A stretch of DNA of 64,000 nucleotides from Mikania micrantha (taxonomy: Eukaryota > Streptophyta > Magnoliopsida > Asterales > Asteraceae). Under the pieces are notes generated by a model that saw only the letters and a list, made by a program, of their open reading frames with translations, did no database searches and had not been told where the DNA came from. This document shows positions 23,177 to 35,676 of this stretch, one piece after another (the stretch's first letter is position 1; each line of letters begins with the position of its first letter). The translations under genes and the position numbers were made by a program. Location of the stretch: the NCBI GenBank assembly GCA_009363875.1, contig CM018695.1:42571150-42635149 (forward strand), read 5' to 3'.

Positions 23177-25552
23177 CCCGACAATTTTGGGTAAATTGCA
23201 ACACTCATCTCACATCCATACTTGTTGCATTTCATTTAATTGAGTTTAATTAGATGAGCTAAACACAAACACAAAACAATAATTTGGATTGTTATTGAAT
23301 TGTGCATTACACGTTGATTAGGATTAATCAAGCGTGCAAACACTTCGTAAACACACAAACACAAACTCTCAAAGATAATTCGAGAAATTATCGAAACACA
23401 CACATGAGTCTCACGAACGTTGGTGATCAATCAAACCTATGTGTCATTATATGATTATGTGCTAAACATGCATTAGATGTTTAGGATAAACGTTGGGAAT
23501 CAAGCACGAGCGAAATCGAATCATCGAAATCGAAAAACAAGAAAATGGACCCATCGCGGTACGCCAAGGTCCCTTGGTGAAAGTCTTCGCGGTACGCGAA
23601 GCAAACCGGGAGTCGGGACTCCCGAATTCCATCACGGTACGCGATAAAAGATTTTGATCGGCCTCCGCGGTACGCGCAGGCCATGCAGATCAAAATTTCT
23701 TTATATTCAACCCCAATTCATTTTCACTCGGTTTCCTTTCCATTTCTCCGGCTTTCTTCATCAGTTCTCGACCCAAACCACTGAAACCTAGCCTTCAAAC
23801 CTGTTGGAATAATCATTGGGACTATTCCTTGCATTGGTGAACCACTTGGAGTTATTGAAAGCTTGGGGAAGGAGCAAGGAAGCTACAAACGACCATCAAT
23901 CACTGATTCTGCATCATCAGCCATCATTCCCATCAAACCCTAGCTTCTAAGGTAGTTTTACTTGTTTATTAGTTGATAGATCGCACATGCAATGGGTAAA
24001 AACCCACAAACTCCATATGATGATTGTGCTCAGATTTGTTGGTGATTTGATATGTTATCGTCATAGATTTACTGATTTTATTGTTTAGTGATGTTAGATT
24101 TAAGTTGGTTTAGTTATTATTTGATTTGGTAATGATATTGGTACACTTGCCATAAAAGGAAACTTTTATGTTGCAAGTCTTGAGTTTCTGATGATCTAGA
24201 CATGTTAGACATTTCTAGATGTTGTTAAATGTATAATGGAGTGTCTAGAAACACATTGGGATATTTGACTTTGTCAAAAACTTGGTTTTGTAGAAACTTA
24301 CTATTTATGGAAACTTTTAGAAATCAAAAGAGGGCTTTTGATGTTTTAAAGTATTTTGATAAACTTGGGTTATTGAAATATGCTTAGAATTGATTTTTAA
24401 CATATTTGGAAACTTGGATTTGTGAAAACAAGCTTTTAAACGGATACTTTCCATTTTAGGAAACTTTATTTGGGCACATAAACACAGCAATCGTGTCACC
24501 AACGATTCGTCGAGTCTCATTAGTCAACACACACACTCGGTTGAGCACACCAACACCTGGAGTTGTATGGACTACAACACACCACAGAACACATACTTAC
24601 ACCTATATGATTATAGGAACTTACTAGCAGGACTGCTAGCTTTCACAGTCGCAAACACCACATAAACCGAAACTGCTTTATCAGGTGAGTTCACGGCCCC
24701 TTTTTACATTTTCTACCTTTGGGGGAGAAAACATTGCATAAAACTGACTTCGATCAACATACATACTTTTGGTACATTTGTACATGCTAATATCGTATAT
24801 GTATATGTGCGGCATTCATCCACAAAACTGATAAGTCTTTATTAAACACATCTCGGACCGTTAATAGCGTGTAGCGCTTAGCGTGGTAATTCTGAATAGT
24901 ACTATTTGGGCCTGACAAGCCCCACTGTTGAGCGTCGTATGGCCACCCCGACTGGAGGTTGGAATAGTGCATAATTGACCAATAAACATTGCCATTGTCT
25001 AGTTGGATGGACATGGCGGGAGGCAGCATGTTAGCTTCGGTTGCGAACCCGCATATGATATATAAAACTGCAAAACATCTACTTTAAACATTTTGATGTT
25101 TACTGCTGATACAAACCTGTGCTCTCACCAACCTTTGTGTTGACCCTTTTTACTCGCATGTTTTCTCAGGTAACTAAGGCACGCACACAAGGATAGGATG
25201 CTAGGATGGAGTCCCATGCATCAGCTTTAGTGTCATAGGCAATTTGATAACGATTGACATTTGTTTTGTTATGTAATGTTAAATACTTAAACATCTTCTA
25301 CACTACTACTCTTTAAGTTTTAAATATTGTTAAAATTATGCTTCCGCAACTTATAATTATAATGATGTTTTGATAACTTAAACTTTTTACTTCCGCAACT
25401 CTGATTCTACTAAGTTGTTTTATCCAAGTTATTGGATGTACGTATGAAACCAGACATGTAGGTCTCGCAACATTGTGTGACCGGAGACTGCGATCCTGAC
25501 AATCTGTTGTTGCTCGCGCCCCAAAAGGGACGGGATTTCTCGGGGTGCGACA
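23170..25552 (+). repeat. RE5 3' LTR
   Basis: 2383 bp, matching 16312-18701 along its whole length with scattered substitutions and small indels. It ends GGGGTGCGACA and is followed directly by the GAAAG duplication. Confidence 0.95.
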
Positions 25553-25557
25553 GAAAG
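25553..25557. repeat. Target site duplication GAAAG, right copy (RE5)
   Basis: Matches 16307-16311. Copia Gag sequence resumes after it. Confidence 0.95.
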
Positions 25558-26706
25558 AAGTTCTAGGAAGAGCACAAATTACCTTTTTGTGTTGAACAAT
25601 TCAAATGTTTCAGTTTCTAAATTTATCAATGTTGGAAATTTTCAAGCAAATTCCATTAATCATAGTGAAACGATTCAGGATTTCAAGACAAAGTTTGTTA
25701 AATATGCTGATGATGTTGAAAGTGATTTTGTTTTGAAAACAAATGTTGTTCTTTCAGAAGGAAAAGAAAATGACTCCTATTTCACAATCATTCAAGAGAC
25801 AGGTTCAAAGTTAAACCCAAACAATGAACCTTTTGTTCCAAATAGGCCAACGGAACAAGTCGCTGAAAATTTAATTCCTGGTTCAAGTGACTGCGAGGTA
25901 AAACCCTTTGACCTCAATGAATATTATCAAAAGATATGTTGTTATGCATGCGGGAAACCAGACATATTGCTAGACATGTCTGTATAGACATGTCGAGTTG
26001 TTTTATGGAAAGAGCCAAAAGATCACACCTAAGGCTAATCCCATTATTAAACAAAAGAAGGTTGAAAAACCTTCAAAGCCTAATGTCAAGAAGTCAAAGA
26101 AAACTCAGAATCATCATTTTGCCAGAACTAAGAAGATAAAAACAAATTCAAACTGTTTTTCAATAACTCAATAAATGGTTATACATCATGCAAGGACGAC
26201 CAAAGAAGAAGAAGAATGTATGGTATGTAGATAGTGGTTGCTACCGGCATATGATAGGAGATTTTTCTCAACTGCATGAAGTAACACGGTTTAATGGAGG
26301 ATATGTTTTTTTTGCTGGTGATAAGGGAGACAAGATTAGCATGAAGGGTACTGTTACAAAAGGAACTCCGAGCTTTGAAGATGTGTACTATGTGGAAGAA
26401 ATTAAGCACAGCCTGTTAAGTGTCTCTCAGATTTGTGACAAGTGTTTTTCTACCCACTTCACCAACAAGGAATGTTTGATTCTAAAACCTGGGTTCTTGA
26501 TACTAGAGAAATGGATTCTGATGAGAACTCCAAGGATCAACAATGCATACATCATCAACATGAACTCTGAATCCTTTACTGAAAACGCTTGTTTGTTCTC
26601 AAGCCCAAGCTTTTCAACTCAAATCAATTATTCTACAGCTTCTCCATATGGATCTTTGAAACTCCGTTTAAATTGGATCAAACTGAGATCACTCGACTCG
26701 TAAACG
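25558..26706 (+). pseudogene. RE4 Ty1/copia gag-protease remnant, 3' part
   Basis: Continuation of the copia element split by RE5. The frame 25589-25987 is Gag spacer sequence ending in a damaged zinc knuckle (CCYACGKPDI). A frameshifted stretch follows to about 26190, then a frame at 26188-26703 carries the copia protease motif WYVDSGCYRHMIGD (Asp-Ser-Gly) and downstream GTVTKGTPSFEDVYYVEEIK and HSLLSVSQICDK, typical of the region before the integrase. There is no HHCC integrase, RT or RNase H: the element stops at 26706, where the RE6 LTR edge begins. Confidence 0.78.
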
Positions 26707-26944
26707 TGCGGAATCCATAAAGGTGTTGATGTGTGCGTGTGAGAATGAAGAAGACAATATGAATGATATTAATTCTCATTAAATCAAGATCTGATTACAA
26801 GACTCTTAATAAAATGAATGAAATGCAAAGTCTCTCTCACTAAGTCTCTCTCTTTCTCTAAATTCAAAGAAAATGTTAATCTTGTGAGTGAAGTTTTGTT
26901 GTCTCTAAACCTAGAGAAACATATTTATATGTTTACAAATTTTG

Positions 26945-27065
26945 GTAGTATCGATACTAATAATATCAACAACTAATCATACCGATACTACTAGTATCGA
27001 CAACACACATGTCGATACTATTAGTTTCGATGGAACTCATATCGATACTATTAGTATCGACAATC
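26945..27065 (-). repeat. Hairpin-forming tandem repeats with CGATACTA arms
   Basis: Four diverged units of about 30 bp. Each is built on CGATACTA-T-TAGTATCG, a perfect 8 bp inverted repeat with a 1-base centre in the best copy (about 27043-27059). Confidence 0.75.
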
Positions 27066-27364
27066 TATACTTAGCCAATACTAAAAATTCCATTAAAAAT
27101 ACAAAATACAACTCAAATACATGAACCAGACTAAAAATAATGTCTTCAGTAATCATCGAAAGTTGTTGATAAATCCGAGCACTAACAAACTCTCCATTAG
27201 CAATAGCTCGGTGAATATTCTCTGATAGCTCGTTTGAGACAAACAATAGTTTCCAGCAAGTATCTTATTCCAGATCAAAATCTACAACTCACTAAAATTG
27301 TTTCTCCTCCGTCTCAAGTATATGAACTTTATTCTGGATTATTGTAATCAAATAACAATAATTA

Positions 27365-27369
27365 ATAAC
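27365..27369. repeat. Target site duplication ATAAC, left copy (RE7)
   Basis: ATAAC before the RE7 left LTR, matched by 41269-41273 after the right LTR. Confidence 0.95.
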
Positions 27370-28292
27370 TGTCACACCCCTGCGCCGCGTGCGGAATCCA
27401 CGGCGCGGTGACGTATGATCAGTTGAATCATGCACAAGTATTGAATAAGAACAACCACAATGGATTACTACGTTTCATAATGTTTAGACAGTTGATTAGT
27501 TACAGACAATCTATCTACCAAAAGTAAGACAACTACAGACCCAAAATATAGTTTACAAAATAAGACTCCAAACAAGACAATTAAACATTTAGGATTTAGT
27601 GAGTTTCTATTCCATCCTAGCATGTTTCTTCATCTTGTTCTATCTTAGAATGGTCTCCTTAGTTGTCCCTGAGAATGTCTTAAACCTGATTACCTGAAAC
27701 ACGTGAAAAGTAACTGTCAACTACAGACGTAGTTGGTGAGAACAATAGGTTTAAACATTTGTAAACATGAGTATATGATATAAGACATAGGTAAGTTAAA
27801 GCATCATAAGATTCACACGGATGAGCTGCAACCCAAACTAACATCAAGTAAGAAAATGAGTGTAAACAGTCCAATCACTGTTCGCACAACAGCCGATAAT
27901 ATCAAGTCCCAAACCACGTTTGGAGTTAGATAATACGTCAGCAGTTTTGATAACCATATGACACCAGACCTGCAGTTGGCTTTTAAAAGCAAATTTAAAA
28001 GCCAACTCCATCCTGGATAAGAAAAACCATGACACCAGACCTGCAGTTAGCTTTTAAAACAAATTTAAAAGCTAACTCCATCCTGGATAAGAAACAATGT
28101 GTCCGCTTTCCCTTGTTGTGATCACCCAGTACTAACGCTAATGAATATGATACTTGATGGGTTTATAAGTTTGTTTACAACAATGGACACCATGTTTTCT
28201 GAATCTTACTTTAACCGGATGTGTTAATGTCTTATTGAAAATCCTGGATTTAACTCCACGAGTTGAATCCTTTGTTTATGTAACATGAAATG

Positions 28293-28544
28293 AATCTCTT
28301 GTTTTGAATACCATGATGTGAACAACTTGACTTGAATACCATGTTTTGAACCAATGAATTTGAATACCATGTTTTGAACCACTTGATTTGGATACCATGT
28401 TGTGAACCACTTGTTTTGAATACCATGTTGTGAACCACTTGTTTTGAATACCATGTTGTGAACCACTTGTTTTGAATACCATGTTGTGAACCACTTGTTT
28501 TGAATACCATGTTGTGAACCACTTGTTTTGAATACCATGATGTG
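28293..28544 (-). repeat. 28 bp tandem array in RE7 3' LTR
   Basis: Nine units of 28 bp with the core CCACTTGTTTTGAATACCAT. Outer units are diverged and the inner four are identical. The 5' LTR has eight, one with a 10 bp insertion. The three overlapping frames through it are repeat artefacts. Confidence 0.9.
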
Positions 28545-29689
28545 ATGACCTTGTGTAATAACAAGGTTTATAACAAAAGGGTTTGTAAAATCCTTTAAAA
28601 GAACATTTGAGTAAAACTGTTATAAAACATTTCAAGAAAACATTATAAAATCCTTTTTAGTAATAAGGGTTTAATAGTAAATAATTCCTTTAAAACAGTT
28701 GACAATTTCCTTAAACAGTTGAAGAATCACTTGGATTCATAAGATAAACCTGTAATGTTTATGAATGCACATAAACTGTGCAAGGAAACAAGATTGAAAT
28801 AGCGGTTTTGATCACGTGTTCCACCCCAAAACAGTTATAAAACAGTAAAAGAGGGGCTAAAGTTCTCACCTGTCTGCAGTAGACTCTGAACTAAAACAGT
28901 TAGCAAGTAGCAAACAGGACTTCTAACTTGTTCCTATAACATTGTAATCATACATAAGATATAGGATTTATAATTGTATAACTTGATTCATTGATTGACT
29001 TGTGTTCTCATGATTTGATTGTTGTGAAAACTTGAATGTTATGCTTTGAGTCATTCGATTGATCATGGGTCCAAGAAACTTATGAAATGCTCTTTGATGC
29101 ATAATTCTTATGCATTAATGATATTTGTTCGAGAATTTGATAGCCATTGATTACCATTTGTTGTGAAAAGATGTTCCAATTGTTTAAGTCATTGTGTGGT
29201 GAAATAATTCCATGAATGGATTAAGTTATAACTTAAACCATGCATGATTAGTTCACAAGTATCAAGTTACGATTTCACATTGAGTTTTGAACCTATGTAA
29301 ACACAATGGTTCTTGGATCAAGTCTATGGGCTACTTAGGTTCACGATGGGCCGATTGAATATGGTGTTGGGCCAAGGGAGTGTGATGTTGGTCCAACCAC
29401 AAGTATATGGGCCATGTAAGGTCCTAAGCGATAATGGATCAATTAGTTATGATATTAGTCCCATCAACATGTAATTAGATAGGGCCTAAGGATTTAAGTT
29501 GGCCATCAATTGTGAATGAAATCTATGTACGTTCCAAGGTGTTATCGAGCTAATTGAGAGTTTAACGGACCAACCTAACTCCATTGGGCTTAACTCACAC
29601 TTATGGGCCTAGTACTAACGCGTTTGGACCAAGTAAATTGGAGTTGGGCCGAAAGAAAGGGAAGCTGCCATTTTGGGCAGCGAACCCTC

Positions 29690-30030
29690 TTGGGTTTGGC
29701 CTAGGGTTCGCCCCTAACCAAGGGTTCGGTGATGATAGAATGTTCAAGGGTTCGGCCAAAGTATTCCACATGGTTCGGCTAAGATGGTGCCATGCAGGTT
29801 CGTCCAAGGCTTGATGGGTTCGTGGTACTTGGATGCAAACAGTTCGCTGCATGATGGCTTCGGCTGAGGATGGCCAAGGGTTCGTGAGCCAGGCTGGGTT
29901 CGTGGCCTTAGGAGGGTTCGACGAAAGCAGGGAGGCTCGTGATAGTCCATATAGTTCGGCTGACAGACCCCCCACGAACCATGCAGGGTTCGTCAATGTT
30001 AGCTGTGCTAACCAGGGTTCGGCCGACTAA
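29690..30030 (-). repeat. GGGTTCG motif field in RE7 LTR
   Basis: About 14 irregularly spaced (G)GTTCG(G/T) words in about 340 bp on the plus strand, i.e. CGAACC(C) on the element strand, with a few inverted copies. The 131-codon and shorter frames here are driven by this motif and are not taken as genes. Confidence 0.7.
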
Positions 30031-30454
30031 GGAAAAAGGGTTTGGCTGCCGAACCTGTTACCCACATCATCTTCATCATCAACCTCTGGATCTAGACCAC
30101 GATTAAAGCTAATAAAAACCTCCAGAAAGCTTTCTATGGCTGCGAAATTAACTAGGAGAGTGCTAGGACCAACTAACCATCGGGTTTAAGCAAAGACTCA
30201 CAAAAACCCTAAATTCCCGAAACTTCCTTGGATCATACCTCGAGATTTGCTGGATGAAACTGCAATATTCTTGTACTTTCGTGTAGAGTTCGTCGAGAGC
30301 TTCGCGTGGACACCAAGAACACCAAAATCCGTTGAGAAACGAAGAAGATACGCGCGTTTGAAGTTCGGTTTTCTAGTTAGAGAGAGGGTTCGCGAGTTTG
30401 AGAGAGAAAAGGGGTTGTTGGCTGAATTTAATGAAGGAAATGACCTTCTTTAGG

Positions 30455-30463
30455 GCTTTTATA
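30455..30463 (-). promoter_or_regulatory. Candidate TATA box of RE7 3' LTR
   Basis: TATAAAAGC on the minus strand, inside GGGCTATAAAAGCCC, which is itself a perfect inverted repeat. The same is at 40611-40619 in the 5' LTR. Confidence 0.65.
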
Positions 30464-31110
30464 GCCCGGGTAGTGTTCGGGTTCGTTTCGGTCGCTCGGT
30501 TCGCGTTTCCGGAACGTAACGCGTATTTTACGCGGTTAAAATAAAAAGAGTTATTAAACTCATTAAAATGATGAGTTTCAAAATTGTAAAAATATAAAAT
30601 AATTAATATAATTATTTTTACTCTTCGTGTGTTGTCGGATCGTTAAAACATTCACAATTTACGTGTATACCCGCAATCGCGTACGTTTTCGATCGTATTA
30701 ATTATTTAAAGTCGTTTAATCGTAATTATAAGTTCAACATTCGTATTATTATGGATCGTCACCCATAACTATACTCAGTCTCGCTTACAATTTACGATCT
30801 TGGTTGAATTAATTAATTGTTATACTATTCGTCTCAACACTACGCACTAACACTAACCTGTTACACCGAACGCAGTATATGTATAGGGCTCACTCTCGCT
30901 GCCCACCACTGTTTCGATATAACAAGTTACTGTTCTTGCTTAGTGAAATCGACTGTAAATAGATAATACATACTTGTTTTCTGATTACTAAGATCCTGTA
31001 ACACACAAGCACACATTTTGAACATACGAATCACATTGATGAACTGAACCATGAATAGACACTGTTCTAACACTGTTTACAACTACATGACTATATGCAC
31101 GAATGTTACA

Positions 31111-31120
31111 GTCTCCCCTA
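31111..31120 (-). other. RE7 polypurine tract
   Basis: Minus strand TAGGGGAGAC directly abutting the LTR start TGTAACA, preceded by the gypsy phrase GGGACGAAATTCCC. It primes plus-strand DNA synthesis. Confidence 0.9.
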
Positions 31121-31143
31121 GTTAAGGGAATTTCGTCCCGAAA

Positions 31144-34100
31144 TTAACTAGCCGAAGATACTGTAAAAAAATGAGGGTACTTAAGCTTCATCTGGTCTTC
31201 ACGTTCCCAGGTGAACTCAGCACCGCGTTTGCCCTCCCATCGCACTTTCACTATCGGGATACGGCTGCGTTTAAGTTTCTTGACCCCATGATCCATGATC
31301 TCAACTGGACGTTCAATGAATTGCATGTTGTTCTGAATCTGTATGTCTTCCAATGGAATCTGAACATCATGATCCGCCAAGCATTTCTTAAGATTTGATA
31401 CATGAAAAGTATCATGAACATTGCTTAGCTCCACTGGAAGTTTGAGTTTGTAGGCTACGGGACCAATCCGTTCCAGGATCTCAAAAGGTCCAACGTACCT
31501 TGGTGCAAGTTTCCCTTTCTTCCCGAATCGGACAACGCCTTTCCAGGGAGAAACTTTGAGTAAGACTCGGTCACCCACTTGAAACTCAAGCGGTTTCCGA
31601 CGACGATCAGCATAACTCTTCTGCCGATCTCGTGCGGCCTTAAGCCGTGACTGAATGATTGTGATCTTGTCTGATGTTTCCTGAATGAGTTCTGGTCCTA
31701 CGACCTGTGAGTCACCAATCTCGGTCCAACAGACCGGTGATCGGCACTTTCTACCATATAGAGCTTCGAATGGTGCACATTGAATGCTCGTATGATAGCT
31801 ATTGTTATATGAAAACTCAATGAGTGGGAGATGAGTGTCCCAACTTCCACCGAAGTCAATGACACAAGAACGGAGCATGTCCTCAAGTGTTTGGATAGTC
31901 CTCTCACTTTGGCCGTCGGTTTGGGGATGATACGCCGTGCTAAGATTAACACGCCTTCCCAAAGCCTTTTGCAATGATTGCCAAAAGCGAGAAGTGAAAC
32001 GACTATCACGATCAGATATGATTGATGTTGGTGTACCATGACGTGCAATGATTTCGTTGATGTACAATGTGGATAACTTCTCCATCTTGTAATCCTCTCG
32101 GATAGGGAGAAAATGAGCAGATTTGGTGAGTCGATCAACGATCACCCAAATCGAATCGAAACCTCTCGGAGTTCTCGGCAACTTTGTTATGAAATCCATG
32201 GAAATTTGCTCCCATTTCCATTGAGGAATTTCAGGTTGTTGCAGAAGTCCCGAAGGCTTTTGATGTTCTGCTTTGACCTTTGAACAAGTAAGACATTTTC
32301 CCACGTACAGTGCTATGTCTTTCTTCATTCCCGGCCACCAGTAAGATGTCCTCAAGTCCTGATACATCTTGTCGGCTCCAGGATGAACTGAGTATCGCGA
32401 CTTATGTGCCTCATCACAGATGAGTGTGCGCAATTCTTCAGACTTTGGAATCCAAATGCGGCCGTTGAGATATAACAACCCATCAGCTCGAGGTTCTAGT
32501 TTCTTCTCAATACCACAATCCAAGTCTGTCTTGAGTTGATTATCTGTTACTACTTGTTGTTGTGCAATACGAATCAAGTCTTTCAAGTTTGGCTGTGTGT
32601 TGATCTCCATGGCTCTTACACGAATCGGTTTGACTGGTTCCTTGCGACTAAGAGCATCCGCCACCACATTGGCTTTACCCGGATGGTAACGAATCTCACA
32701 GTCGTAATCAGTTAGAAGCTCAACCCAACGTCGTTGTCTCATGTTGAGTTCTTTCTGATTGAGAATGTGTTGCAGGCTCTTGTGGTCTGTATAGATTACA
32801 CATTTAGTACCATACAGGTAGTGTCTCCAAATCTTCAATGCAAAGACCACAGCCCCTAACTCAAGGTCATGAGTAGTGTAATTCTTCTCGTGAACCTTGA
32901 GTTGTCTTGAAGCATAAGCAATGACCTTGTCCCGTTGCATAAGTACACAACCGAGACCAAGGTTTGAAGCATCACAGCAGACAATGAAATCATCACTGCC
33001 TTCTGGAAGACTAAGGATAGGGGAATTACATAACTTCTGTTTAAGAAGTTGAAATGCATCTTCCTGTTTCTGTCCCCATATAAACGCTTGACTTTTCTGA
33101 GTTAATGTGGTAAGTGGCAAGGCAATCTTAGAGAAATTCGCAATGAATCTTCTGTAATAACCTGCCAAACCCAGAAATGAACGAATCTCTGTTGGAGTAG
33201 ATGGGGTAGTCCAGTTCTTAATCGCCTCAATCTTCGCCGGATCTACATGTATCCCATCCTTGTTTATGACATGTCCTAAGAAGTGAACCTCCTTTAGCCA
33301 AAATTCACACTTTGAGAATTTAGCATAAAGATGTTCCTCTCTTAGTAGTTCTAAGACTTTCCTCAAATGATCCCCATGTTCTTGTTCTGTCTTGGAATAA
33401 ATTAGTATATCATCAATAAAGACAATAACAAACTGATCCAAGTATGGCCTGCAGACTCGATTCATCAAATCCATGAACACTGCGGGTGCATTGGTCAGCC
33501 CAAATGGCATAACCACAAACTCATAGTGTCCATATCGAGTCCTAAACGCAGTCTTTGGTATATCCTCATCATTTACTCGTAACTGATGATACCCGGATCG
33601 TAAATCAATCTTAGAAAAGCATGTTGCTCCCTGTAATTGATCAAATAGATCATCGATCCTAGGTAGAGGATATCTGTTCTTGATTGTTAACTTGTTCAAT
33701 TCACGATAATCGATACACATACGAAATGAACCGTCTTTCTTTTTGACAAAGAGAACCGGAGCTCCCCATGGAGAGAAACTCGGTCTTATGAAACCTTTGT
33801 CTAAGAGTTCCTGAAGCTGACTAGACAGTTCCTGCATCTCAGATGGTGCTAATCGATACGGTGATTTCGCCACTGGGTTTGCTCCAGGGACGAGATCAAT
33901 TCTAAACTCCACTTGCCGGACTGGAGGCAGTCCAGGCAAGTCTTCTGGAAATACATCTGGATAATCTTTGATGACCGGTACGTCTCCAACGGCTTTCTTG
34001 TCAGGTTTCTTTTCCACCACGTGAGCTAAGAATGCATAATATTTCTTCTTCAGATACTTCCTCGCCTTGATGCACGATACAATCTTCAATCCGCGGCAGG

Positions 34101-35676
34101 GTTTCTCACCGTAGACTATCATCGTTTCGCCGGACGGTAGGGGAATTCGAATAAGCTTTTCCGAGCATACGATTTCAGCATTATTCTTAGATAACCAATC
34201 CATTCCTACCACTACTTCAAAGCTTCCGAGGGTCATAGGAATAAGATCGATGGAAAAGAGATGGTCATTTAGTCTTAGCTCACAAGCATTAATGATGGAA
34301 TCTACAACTATAGTCTTACCATTCGCTACTTCTACAGTATAGGGAGCAGTAAGTGTGGATAGTTGCATATTAAGCAAGGAAGCAGTATGAGCAGAGATAA
34401 AACTTTTATCAGCACCAGTATCAAATATGATAGGAACATAATGATCATTGATAAGAAATGTACCCGTGATGACTGCCGGCTCTTCACGTGCTTCCGCAGT
34501 TCCAATCACAAAAGCACGAGCAGCAGCAGTATTGTTATTGAGTTTTGGACACTGGTTTCTGAAGTGCCCTTCTGCCCCACAATTATAGCAGGCTCTTCCA
34601 CCTGCAGTAGTAGAAGTTGTGGCAGCAGTTGTTGCAGCAATAAGATGAGCAGATCGGCATGTAGCTGCCAAGTGTCCCATACGCCCACACTTGAGACACT
34701 TTCTGCATGGAATAGTGGGTAGATGATGGTATTGGCATCTGGTGCAGAGTGGAAACGAGCCAGTGTACTGCTTTCTGACATTAGCGGGTTGTGGCATAGC
34801 AGTGAGGGGAGTAGCATGAGTAGGTGCAGCCGCAGTCAACGCTGCAAAGTTCTTGATTGTTTTCTGTTTCTTCTTCTTATGATGGTGCTGTTCAGGCTTC
34901 TTGCCTTCCTCAATCTGTGCCCTTTTGAATCCCTTTCGGGTGAGCACCCCAGATTTCACATACTCTTCAGTAAGAGTAGCACCCAGTTGTATCGCAGCTT
35001 CCAAAGTAGTGGGGTTGTTCCCCATAACAGTTCCTCTAACCACTAGAGGCAAGCCTTCGATGTATTTCTCTATCCTGCGGGATAGAGGAGTAACCAGATG
35101 TGGTACCAAAATGCACAACTCATGAAAACGAGTTGTATACTTGGCATTTTCGCCACTATCCTGCACCAGATTCCACATCTCCACCTCCAGTTTCTTTAGT
35201 TCATGACGTGGACAAAACTTTTCCACAAGTAAGTTCTTGAATCCGTCCCATGGTAAAGCTAGAGCGACTTCACGTCCTCTGGTGTTCTTCTCAGAATTCC
35301 ACCAGGTGAGTGCTCCCTTATGAAAAGCACTTGAGGCCATTTTGACCTTCAGATTTTCAGGGCATCCTGTGAAGTCGAGAATGTCTTCGATGCTTTCCAG
35401 CCACTGCAGTAGGCCGGTAGCTCCTTCGGTACCAGAGTACTTAGGAGGCTTAGCATCGTTGAACTGCTTGAAAGTAAAGTTAGCAGTTCCAGCGTTTGTG
35501 GCATTTGAGTTGTGTGCAGAATCACTGGTACTTCCCCGAAGATTCTGGGTAATATCAGTGACCATACCCGGGATCACATCCCTCATGTGAACAGCGATAG
35601 CTCGAGCAATCTTGTTAATTTCATCATCATTACCGCTTGTCGAACCCCCAGCGTTTGGGTCTCGTCGAGGAGGCAT
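31144..35676 (-). CDS. gag-pol: RE7 Gag-Pol polyprotein (capsid, protease, RT, RNase H, integrase, chromodomain)
   Basis: One uninterrupted frame. The first ATG is at 35676 ([11 protein letters not shown]), giving 1510 residues; the frame opens six codons earlier at a GTG with no upstream ATG. Positions below count from that GTG. Capsid domain about 75-260; two CX2CX4HX4C knuckles (333-346 [14 protein letters not shown], 369-382 [14 protein letters not shown]); protease DTGA at 425-428; RT about 600-800 with FIDDILIYS at 759-767 (Asp761, Asp762); RNase H with Asp908, Glu945, Asp970 and likely Asp1013; integrase zinc site His1097, His1104, Cys1134, Cys1137; catalytic Asp1167, Asp1228, Glu1264 with the classic 35-residue gap; GPY/F about 1399-1420; chromodomain about 1462-1510 ([16 protein letters not shown]). 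All catalytic residues are present. The product would be cut by its own protease in cytoplasmic particles, and the chromodomain is known in this group to bias integration toward marked chromatin. Confidence 0.97.
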   Translation of the reverse strand: MPPRRDPNAGGSTSGNDDEINKIARAIAVHMRDVIPGMVTDITQNLRGSTSDSAHNSNATNAGTANFTFKQFNDAKPPKYSGTEGATGLLQWLESIEDILDFTGCPENLKVKMASSAFHKGALTWWNSEKNTRGREVALALPWDGFKNLLVEKFCPRHELKKLEVEMWNLVQDSGENAKYTTRFHELCILVPHLVTPLSRRIEKYIEGLPLVVRGTVMGNNPTTLEAAIQLGATLTEEYVKSGVLTRKGFKRAQIEEGKKPEQHHHKKKKQKTIKNFAALTAAAPTHATPLTAMPQPANVRKQYTGSFPLCTRCQYHHLPTIPCRKCLKCGRMGHLAATCRSAHLIAATTAATTSTTAGGRACYNCGAEGHFRNQCPKLNNNTAAARAFVIGTAEAREEPAVITGTFLINDHYVPIIFDTGADKSFISAHTASLLNMQLSTLTAPYTVEVANGKTIVVDSIINACELRLNDHLFSIDLIPMTLGSFEVVVGMDWLSKNNAEIVCSEKLIRIPLPSGETMIVYGEKPCRGLKIVSCIKARKYLKKKYYAFLAHVVEKKPDKKAVGDVPVIKDYPDVFPEDLPGLPPVRQVEFRIDLVPGANPVAKSPYRLAPSEMQELSSQLQELLDKGFIRPSFSPWGAPVLFVKKKDGSFRMCIDYRELNKLTIKNRYPLPRIDDLFDQLQGATCFSKIDLRSGYHQLRVNDEDIPKTAFRTRYGHYEFVVMPFGLTNAPAVFMDLMNRVCRPYLDQFVIVFIDDILIYSKTEQEHGDHLRKVLELLREEHLYAKFSKCEFWLKEVHFLGHVINKDGIHVDPAKIEAIKNWTTPSTPTEIRSFLGLAGYYRRFIANFSKIALPLTTLTQKSQAFIWGQKQEDAFQLLKQKLCNSPILSLPEGSDDFIVCCDASNLGLGCVLMQRDKVIAYASRQLKVHEKNYTTHDLELGAVVFALKIWRHYLYGTKCVIYTDHKSLQHILNQKELNMRQRRWVELLTDYDCEIRYHPGKANVVADALSRKEPVKPIRVRAMEINTQPNLKDLIRIAQQQVVTDNQLKTDLDCGIEKKLEPRADGLLYLNGRIWIPKSEELRTLICDEAHKSRYSVHPGADKMYQDLRTSYWWPGMKKDIALYVGKCLTCSKVKAEHQKPSGLLQQPEIPQWKWEQISMDFITKLPRTPRGFDSIWVIVDRLTKSAHFLPIREDYKMEKLSTLYINEIIARHGTPTSIISDRDSRFTSRFWQSLQKALGRRVNLSTAYHPQTDGQSERTIQTLEDMLRSCVIDFGGSWDTHLPLIEFSYNNSYHTSIQCAPFEALYGRKCRSPVCWTEIGDSQVVGPELIQETSDKITIIQSRLKAARDRQKSYADRRRKPLEFQVGDRVLLKVSPWKGVVRFGKKGKLAPRYVGPFEILERIGPVAYKLKLPVELSNVHDTFHVSNLKKCLADHDVQIPLEDIQIQNNMQFIERPVEIMDHGVKKLKRSRIPIVKVRWEGKRGAEFTWEREDQMKLKYPHFFTVSSAS

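Larger units (their letters stand above)
16312..25552 (+). mobile_element. RE5: complete but internally deleted Ty3/gypsy chromovirus
   Basis: 9.2 kb element with 2.39 kb LTRs, matching TSDs, an iMet primer binding site, gag, and a pol reduced to fragments of protease, integrase core, GPY/F and chromodomain. RT and RNase H are missing, so it is non-autonomous. It is inserted in the copia Gag of RE4. The two LTRs differ at scattered positions, clearly more than the RE7 pair, so it looks older than RE7. Confidence 0.93.
26707..27369 (-). repeat. RE6 3' LTR, distal part (copia-like, minus strand)
   Basis: Left edge TGCGGAATCC (minus strand ending GGATTCCGCA). It is AT-rich with CT-rich runs (26820-26870) and hairpin repeats at 26945-27065. 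It is interrupted at 27370 by RE7; 41274-41304 is the missing piece, abutting a TAAGGGGGAG polypurine tract. Joined length is about 0.7 kb. No partner LTR is in the window, so this is inferred from edges. Confidence 0.5.
27370..31110 (-). repeat. RE7 3' LTR (left copy)
   Basis: 3741 bp. Read on the minus strand it runs from TGTAACATTCGTGC at 31110 to GCAGGGGTGTGACA at 27370. It contains a TATA box (30455-30463), a GGGTTCG motif field (about 29690-30030), a 28 bp tandem array (28293-28544) and a terminal GC-rich stem (GCGCCG with CGGCGC). Confidence 0.96.

Noticed and set aside
27037..27246. 69-codon minus-strand frame that looks partly protein-like
   Set aside because: Half of it crosses the CGATACTA hairpin repeats in the RE6 LTR and no conserved motif is visible; insufficient to call a gene.
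29601..29996. 131-codon frame repeated at 39757-40152
   Set aside because: It lies in the RE7 LTR and is produced by the GGGTTCG word field. Pro/Leu/Asn-rich composition with no domain, and no reason to be translated.
34363..35125. Plus-strand frames opposite RE7 gag (119, 107 and 74 codons)
   Set aside because: Antisense shadows of the intact gag-pol frame.
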